The position numbers were made by a program, and so were the translations under genes. From Pseudomonas sp. 5P_3.1_Bac2 (GTDB lineage Bacteria > Pseudomonadota > Gammaproteobacteria > Pseudomonadales > Pseudomonadaceae): a stretch of DNA of 64,000 nt. Positions within the stretch are counted from its first letter, which is position 1. Each line of letters begins with the position of its first letter. The DNA is taken from the NCBI RefSeq assembly GCF_025465995.1, contig NZ_JANLNY010000004.1, positions 496,001 through 560,000 of the forward strand, written 5' to 3'. Of the stretch, positions 60,177-64,000 are shown in pieces. The notes beneath the pieces were generated by a model. The model was not told the DNA's origin. It saw only the letters and a program-made list of their open reading frames with translations, and searched no databases.

Positions 60177-62441
60177 ATGTCGGATCGTTACGAACTCTTC
60201 CTCACTTGCCCCAAAGGCCTAGAAGGCCTGTTGCTTGAAGAGGCCACAAACCTCGGTCTGGAAGAGGCCCGCGAACACACTTCGGCCATCCGTGGCCTGG
60301 CCAGCATGGAGACGGCTTACCGCCTGTGCCTGTGGTCGCGCCTGGCCAACCGCGTGCTGCTGGTGCTCAAGCGCTACAGCGTGCAGGACGCCCAGAGCCT
60401 GTATGAGGGCGTGCTGGAAGTGGACTGGTTCGAGCATCTGGAGCCCGGCGGCAGCTTGGCGGTGGAGTTTAGCGGCAACGGTTCGGGTATCGATAACACC
60501 CACTTTGGCGCGCTGAAAGTCAAAGACGCCATCGTCGACAAGCTGCGCCAGAAAGACGGCACCCGGCCTTCGGTCGATAAGATCAACCCGGACGTACGCG
60601 TGCACCTGCGCCTGGATCGCGGTGAGGCGATTCTGTCTTTGGATCTCTCCGGCCACAGCCTGCACCAGCGTGGCTACCGTCTGCAGCAGGGCGCGGCGCC
60701 ACTGAAAGAAAACCTTGCCGCTGCCGTTCTGATCCGCGCCGGTTGGCCGAAGATCGCCGCAGAAGGCGGCGCACTGGCTGACCCGATGTGCGGCGTCGGC
60801 ACCTTCCTGGTGGAAGCCGCCATGATCGCGGCGGATATCGCTCCTAACCTCAATCGCATCGAGTGGGGCTTCAGCAAATGGCTGGGCCACGTGCCAGCGC
60901 TGTGGCAGCGGGTTGAGCAAGAGGCCGAGGAGCGTGCCGCTGCGGGCTTGGCCAAGCCGCCGCTGTGGATTCGTGGCTACGAAGCCGATCCGCGCTTGAT
61001 CCAACCGGCGCGTAACAACATCGAGCGGGCGGGCTTGAGCGACTGGATCAAGGTCTATCAAGGCGAAGTGGCGACCTTCGAGCCGCGGCCGGATCAGCAC
61101 CAAAAAGGTTTGGTCATCTGCAACCCGCCCTATGGCGAGCGCTTGGGCGATGAGGCGAGCTTGCTGTACCTCTATCAGAACCTGGGTGAGCGCCTGCGTC
61201 AGGCCTGCATGGGCTGGGACGTTGGGGTATTTACCGGGGCGCCGGATCTGGGTAAGCGCATGGGCATCCGCAGCCATAAGCAATACGCCTTCTGGAACGG
61301 CGCCTTGCCGTGCAAGCTGCTGCTGATCAAGGTCCAGCCGGAGCAGTTCGTCACAGGCGAGCGGCGTACCCCCGAGCAGCGTGAACGCGAGCGCGAGCAG
61401 GCCGAGCTGGCCGCGATCAAAGCCGCGCCGCAAGAGCGCCAGTACAACAAGAATGGCAACCCGATCAAACCGGCGCCGGAACCTGTTGAGCAAGCGCGCC
61501 TGAGTGAAGGCGCACAGATGTTCGCCAACCGCCTGCAAAAGAACCTCAAGCAGTTGGGCAAGTGGGCCCGCCGCGAGGACGTGCAGTGCTACCGCCTGTA
61601 CGACGCCGACATGCCGGAGTACTCGCTGGCGGTCGACCTGTATGGCGACTGGGTGCACGTGCAGGAATACGCCGCGCCGAAATCCATCGATCCGCTCAAG
61701 GCCCAGGCCCGTTTGTTCGATGCCCTGGCGGCGATTCCGCAAGCGCTGAATGTCGACAAGAGCAAGGTGGTGATCAAGCGCCGTGAGCGCCAGAGCGGTA
61801 CCAAGCAGTATCAGCGCCAGGCCACCCAAGGCCAGTTTATGGAAGTCACTGAGGGCGGCGTGAAGCTGCTGGTCAACCTCACCGATTACCTGGACACCGG
61901 CCTGTTTCTCGATCACCGCGCCATGCGCCTGCGCATCCAGAAGGAGGCGGCCGGTAAGCGCTTCCTCAACCTGTTCTGCTACACCGCCACGGCCAGCGTG
62001 CATGCGGCCAAGGGCGGCGCGCGCAGCACCACCAGCGTGGACCTGTCGAAAACCTACCTGGATTGGGCGCGGCGTAACCTGTCGCTGAACGGCTTCTCCG
62101 ATAAAAACCGTCTGGAGCAGGGCGATGTGATGGCCTGGCTGGCGGAAGATCGCGGCGAGTATGAGTTGATCTTTATCGACCCGCCGACCTTCTCCAACTC
62201 CAAGCGCATGGAAGGCGTGTTCGACGTGCAGCGCGATCATGTGCAGTTGCTCGACCTGGCCATGGCCCGCTTGGCCAAGGGCGGCGTGCTGTACTTCTCC
62301 AACAACTTCCGCAAGTTTGTGTTGGATGAAAGCATCGCCGCGCGCTATCTGGTCGAGGAAATCAGCGCTTCGACCATCGATCCGGACTTCGCCCGTAATC
62401 AGAAGATCCACCGCGCCTGGCGCCTGCAACTGCGTGGTTAA
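60177..62441 (+). CDS. rlmL: Bifunctional 23S rRNA methyltransferase RlmL/RlmK
   Basis: A 754-residue fusion enzyme making m2G2445 (N-terminal RlmL) and m7G2069 (C-terminal RlmK) in 23S rRNA. The N-terminus MSDRYELFLTCPKGLEGLLLEE opens a THUMP domain (to about 155). The first methyltransferase has DPMCGVGTFLVEAA and catalytic NPPYGERLG. A charged linker (around 400-440) leads to the second methyltransferase with LNLFCYTATASVHAAKGGA and DPPTFSNSKRM. It is longer than the E. coli protein (about 700), mostly in the linker. The opposite strand is open for nearly the same span, a composition artefact. Confidence 0.96.
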   Translation: MSDRYELFLTCPKGLEGLLLEEATNLGLEEAREHTSAIRGLASMETAYRLCLWSRLANRVLLVLKRYSVQDAQSLYEGVLEVDWFEHLEPGGSLAVEFSGNGSGIDNTHFGALKVKDAIVDKLRQKDGTRPSVDKINPDVRVHLRLDRGEAILSLDLSGHSLHQRGYRLQQGAAPLKENLAAAVLIRAGWPKIAAEGGALADPMCGVGTFLVEAAMIAADIAPNLNRIEWGFSKWLGHVPALWQRVEQEAEERAAAGLAKPPLWIRGYEADPRLIQPARNNIERAGLSDWIKVYQGEVATFEPRPDQHQKGLVICNPPYGERLGDEASLLYLYQNLGERLRQACMGWDVGVFTGAPDLGKRMGIRSHKQYAFWNGALPCKLLLIKVQPEQFVTGERRTPEQREREREQAELAAIKAAPQERQYNKNGNPIKPAPEPVEQARLSEGAQMFANRLQKNLKQLGKWARREDVQCYRLYDADMPEYSLAVDLYGDWVHVQEYAAPKSIDPLKAQARLFDALAAIPQALNVDKSKVVIKRRERQSGTKQYQRQATQGQFMEVTEGGVKLLVNLTDYLDTGLFLDHRAMRLRIQKEAAGKRFLNLFCYTATASVHAAKGGARSTTSVDLSKTYLDWARRNLSLNGFSDKNRLEQGDVMAWLAEDRGEYELIFIDPPTFSNSKRMEGVFDVQRDHVQLLDLAMARLAKGGVLYFSNNFRKFVLDESIAARYLVEEISASTIDPDFARNQKIHRAWRLQLRG

Positions 62442-62461
62442 TCCTGCGTAGTGACTGCTAA

Positions 62462-62491
62462 GCCCCGCCATTTAAGACGGGGCATAGCTTT
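62462..62491. terminator. Weak hairpin between rlmL and mnmC
   Basis: GCCCCG (62462-62467) pairs with CGGGGC (62478-62483) around a 10-base loop and is followed by atagcttttt on the rightward strand. It is probably the rlmL terminator between convergent genes. Confidence 0.6.
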
Positions 62492-64000
62492 TTAACGATT
62501 GCCGCGAATCAGCGTGCGCAGGGCAAAGCGGTTGGGGTGGCAGGCCTCGGCCACATCCACTGGCACAGGCAGCGGCTCATTATTCAGCCAAGCGGCGAGC
62601 AATTCGCCGGCGAGCGGCGCGGTGATCAATCCGCGCGAGCCATGGCCACTGTTGATATACAAACCCTCCAGCCACGGGCAGGGCGCCTCCGGCACTTGCC
62701 GGGCGTCCTTGCTTAATACCGCATAGGCCTCGGCAAAGGCCTGGCTGTGCGCCAATGGCCCGACTATGGGCAGATAATCCGGACTGGTACAGCGAAATGC
62801 CGCGCGACCTGCCAGCTCGGCTGGATCTAGTGCACCGACGTTAAGCGCGCTAGCCAGTTGCGGCGAAATCTCTTCCAGCAGTTGCAGGTTGCTAGCCTGA
62901 TCGGCGCTGCTGAGTGTGAGGTCATCACTGTGGAAGTCAAAGCTGGCGCCTAGGGTGTGTTCATCCAAACGCGGCGGCGCCACATAGCCTTCGGCGCAGA
63001 CCACGGTGCTTAAGGCGCGGCTGGCTTGAGTCGCCGGCAGACGGGTGATTTGCCCGCGAATGCGCTTCAGCGGCAGTCCAGCACTTTGGCTAAAGGCTTT
63101 GATCTGCGCGGCATTGGCCAGGATCACCACAGGCGCGCTGGCAATCAGTTGCCCAGCGCTGTACACCTGCCAGCCTTCAGCCGTGCGGCGCAGTTCCAGC
63201 GCTTGCTGCTGGAGCTTGAGCTCAACCTGCGGGTGCTGAGTCTGCAAGGCGCACAGCGCGGGCGGATGCACCCAGCCGCCCTCGGGATAAAACAGACCGC
63301 CGCTGGCGAGTTCGATACCCGCTTTGTGTTCAGCGCTGGCTTGGTCGAGGTTCACCACTAAGTCTGCGGGGAAGGCCTCGGCCAGTTGCGCCTGACGCTG
63401 GGCTTCTTTGTCGTCAAAGGCCAGTTGCAGCACGCCGCAGTTGTCCCAGTCCTGGCCCTTGAGCAAACCTTCAGCGAGCCTGCGCGTATGGCCATAGCCG
63501 CTGACGATTAGTCGCGACAGCGCGGTGTGGTGCGCCGACAGCTTGAGGTACAGCACGCCCTGCGGATTGCCCGAGGCCTCTTGGGCGATGGCCGCGTGTT
63601 GCTCGACTACGCTCACCCGCCAGCCACGCTGGGCCAGGCTGGCGGCAGTGGCGCAGCCGGCTAAGCCGGCGCCAATCACAATGGCATGGCGCTCGCCGGT
63701 GGCTTGCGGGGGACGGGCAAACCAAGGCTTAGCGGGCTGCGTAGGAATCTCAGCAGGGCTGCTGACGCGGGTCTCAGGGTCGATCACTGCGCCGGTAAAG
63801 CTGCCTTTGAGCACTTCCCATTTTTTGCCGATGCCGGGGGTGCGCTTCATCTTGAAACCGGCGGCATTTAAACGGCGGCGCACATAACCGGTGCTGGTAA
63901 AGGTGCTGATGCTGGTGCCCAGGTGTGACAGGCGCGCCAGTTGGCCGAACAGCTCGGGCGTCCACATGTCGGGGTTTTTCGCCGGTGCAAAACCGTCGAG
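62492..64000 (-). CDS. mnmC: Bifunctional tRNA modification enzyme MnmC (5' part outside window)
   Basis: The frame stays open to the right edge, giving 502 residues of a protein normally about 660. The first residues visible, LDGFAPAKNPDMW, are the end of the N-terminal methyltransferase domain. The rest is the complete FAD-dependent oxidoreductase: VIGAGLAGCATAASLAQRGW binds FAD, and INSGHGSRGLITAPLAGELLA closes the domain. MnmC converts cmnm5s2U34 to mnm5s2U34 in tRNA in two steps. Convergent with rlmL, 50 bases apart. The first internal Met (63967) is not the start. Confidence 0.95.
   Translation of the reverse strand, partial: LDGFAPAKNPDMWTPELFGQLARLSHLGTSISTFTSTGYVRRRLNAAGFKMKRTPGIGKKWEVLKGSFTGAVIDPETRVSSPAEIPTQPAKPWFARPPQATGERHAIVIGAGLAGCATAASLAQRGWRVSVVEQHAAIAQEASGNPQGVLYLKLSAHHTALSRLIVSGYGHTRRLAEGLLKGQDWDNCGVLQLAFDDKEAQRQAQLAEAFPADLVVNLDQASAEHKAGIELASGGLFYPEGGWVHPPALCALQTQHPQVELKLQQQALELRRTAEGWQVYSAGQLIASAPVVILANAAQIKAFSQSAGLPLKRIRGQITRLPATQASRALSTVVCAEGYVAPPRLDEHTLGASFDFHSDDLTLSSADQASNLQLLEEISPQLASALNVGALDPAELAGRAAFRCTSPDYLPIVGPLAHSQAFAEAYAVLSKDARQVPEAPCPWLEGLYINSGHGSRGLITAPLAGELLAAWLNNEPLPVPVDVAEACHPNRFALRTLIRGNR

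Noticed and set aside
60219..62471. A 750-codon open frame on the strand opposite rlmL
   Set aside because: It mirrors almost the whole of rlmL, whose protein matches its family along its full length. The mirror frame has no family signature and arises from GC-rich codon use.
1..64000. tRNA genes, CRISPR arrays, prophage or intact insertion sequences
   Set aside because: No cloverleaf-like GGTTCGAATCC arms, no regularly spaced repeats, and no transposase or integrase protein were seen anywhere in the window.

Overview
The window looks like chromosomal DNA of a Pseudomonas species (Gammaproteobacteria). The base composition is GC-rich. The proteins have a typical Pseudomonas make-up, and several gene strings follow the usual Pseudomonas order: rnd-ycgL-hydroxyacid dehydrogenase-ycgN, pyrD-rmf-rlmL-mnmC, bluB-cobUTCS, pxpABC, and a thiolase/multifunctional beta-oxidation pair. 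I see no rRNA, tRNA, CRISPR array, intact insertion sequence or prophage. The window is mostly housekeeping and catabolic core genome, with short accessory patches at about 3.6-4.2, 8.5-8.9, 13.1-15.3 and 54.2-54.8 kb. Both edges cut genes: an alpha-E protein on the left and MnmC on the right.

Layout. 0-3.6 kb: alpha-E and transglutaminase-like proteins (usually partners of a circularly permuted ATP-grasp ligase), a cysteine hydrolase, and a periplasmic cytochrome c/rhodanese pair. 4.2-7.8 kb: thiolase plus fused hydratase/3-hydroxyacyl-CoA dehydrogenase, ending in a strong terminator; a decayed fragment of a paralogue of that dehydrogenase lies at 8692-8809. 7.9-15.1 kb: small membrane protein, MmyB-type regulator divergent from an MFS exporter, a pirin/DoxX/NTF2-like group divergent from a LysR regulator, then two very small genes beside a perfect 19-bp inverted repeat. 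15.3-20.3 kb: class I glutamine amidotransferase and an acyl-CoA dehydrogenase / acyl-CoA synthetase / alpha-methylacyl-CoA racemase-like operon. 20.4-26.7 kb: membrane proteins, SprT, DnaJ-related protein, then ttcA with a diverged Tag-like glycosylase and a sirtuin, then the first of two NlpC/P60 lipoproteins.

26.8-31.3 kb: second NlpC/P60 lipoprotein, a cobalamin riboswitch, a 16-codon ORF overlapping bluB, and cobU-cobT-cobC-cobS. These genes make the lower ligand and assemble the nucleotide loop, so B12 would shut off lower-ligand synthesis and remodelling together. 31.4-39.4 kb: MFS transporter with a tiny coupled membrane protein, periplasmic glutathione peroxidase, a hybrid histidine kinase whose 3' end overlaps a convergent LuxR-type response regulator, a FadL-type porin, 3-mercaptopyruvate sulfurtransferase and a beta-propeller protein. 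39.5-49.2 kb: RNase D group, an exported HExxH protein, an RNA methyltransferase, YajD and oligopeptidase B. 49.2-51.6 kb: pxpABC, which hydrolyses 5-oxoproline. 51.7-54.2 kb: MoxR ATPase and VWA protein with a GFA-family gene between them. 54.8-64 kb: Aer-type chemoreceptor, DTW-domain protein, an unrecognised 290-residue protein, pyrD, rmf, rlmL and mnmC.

No large undescribed system stands out. The best leads are the micro-ORF between the riboswitch and bluB, the small-gene pair with its palindrome, the altered active site of the Tag-like protein, the exported HExxH protein, the convergent kinase/regulator pair with paired palindromes upstream of fadL, and the alpha-E/transglutaminase edge. 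All functional assignments come from reading motifs by eye; no database search was run.
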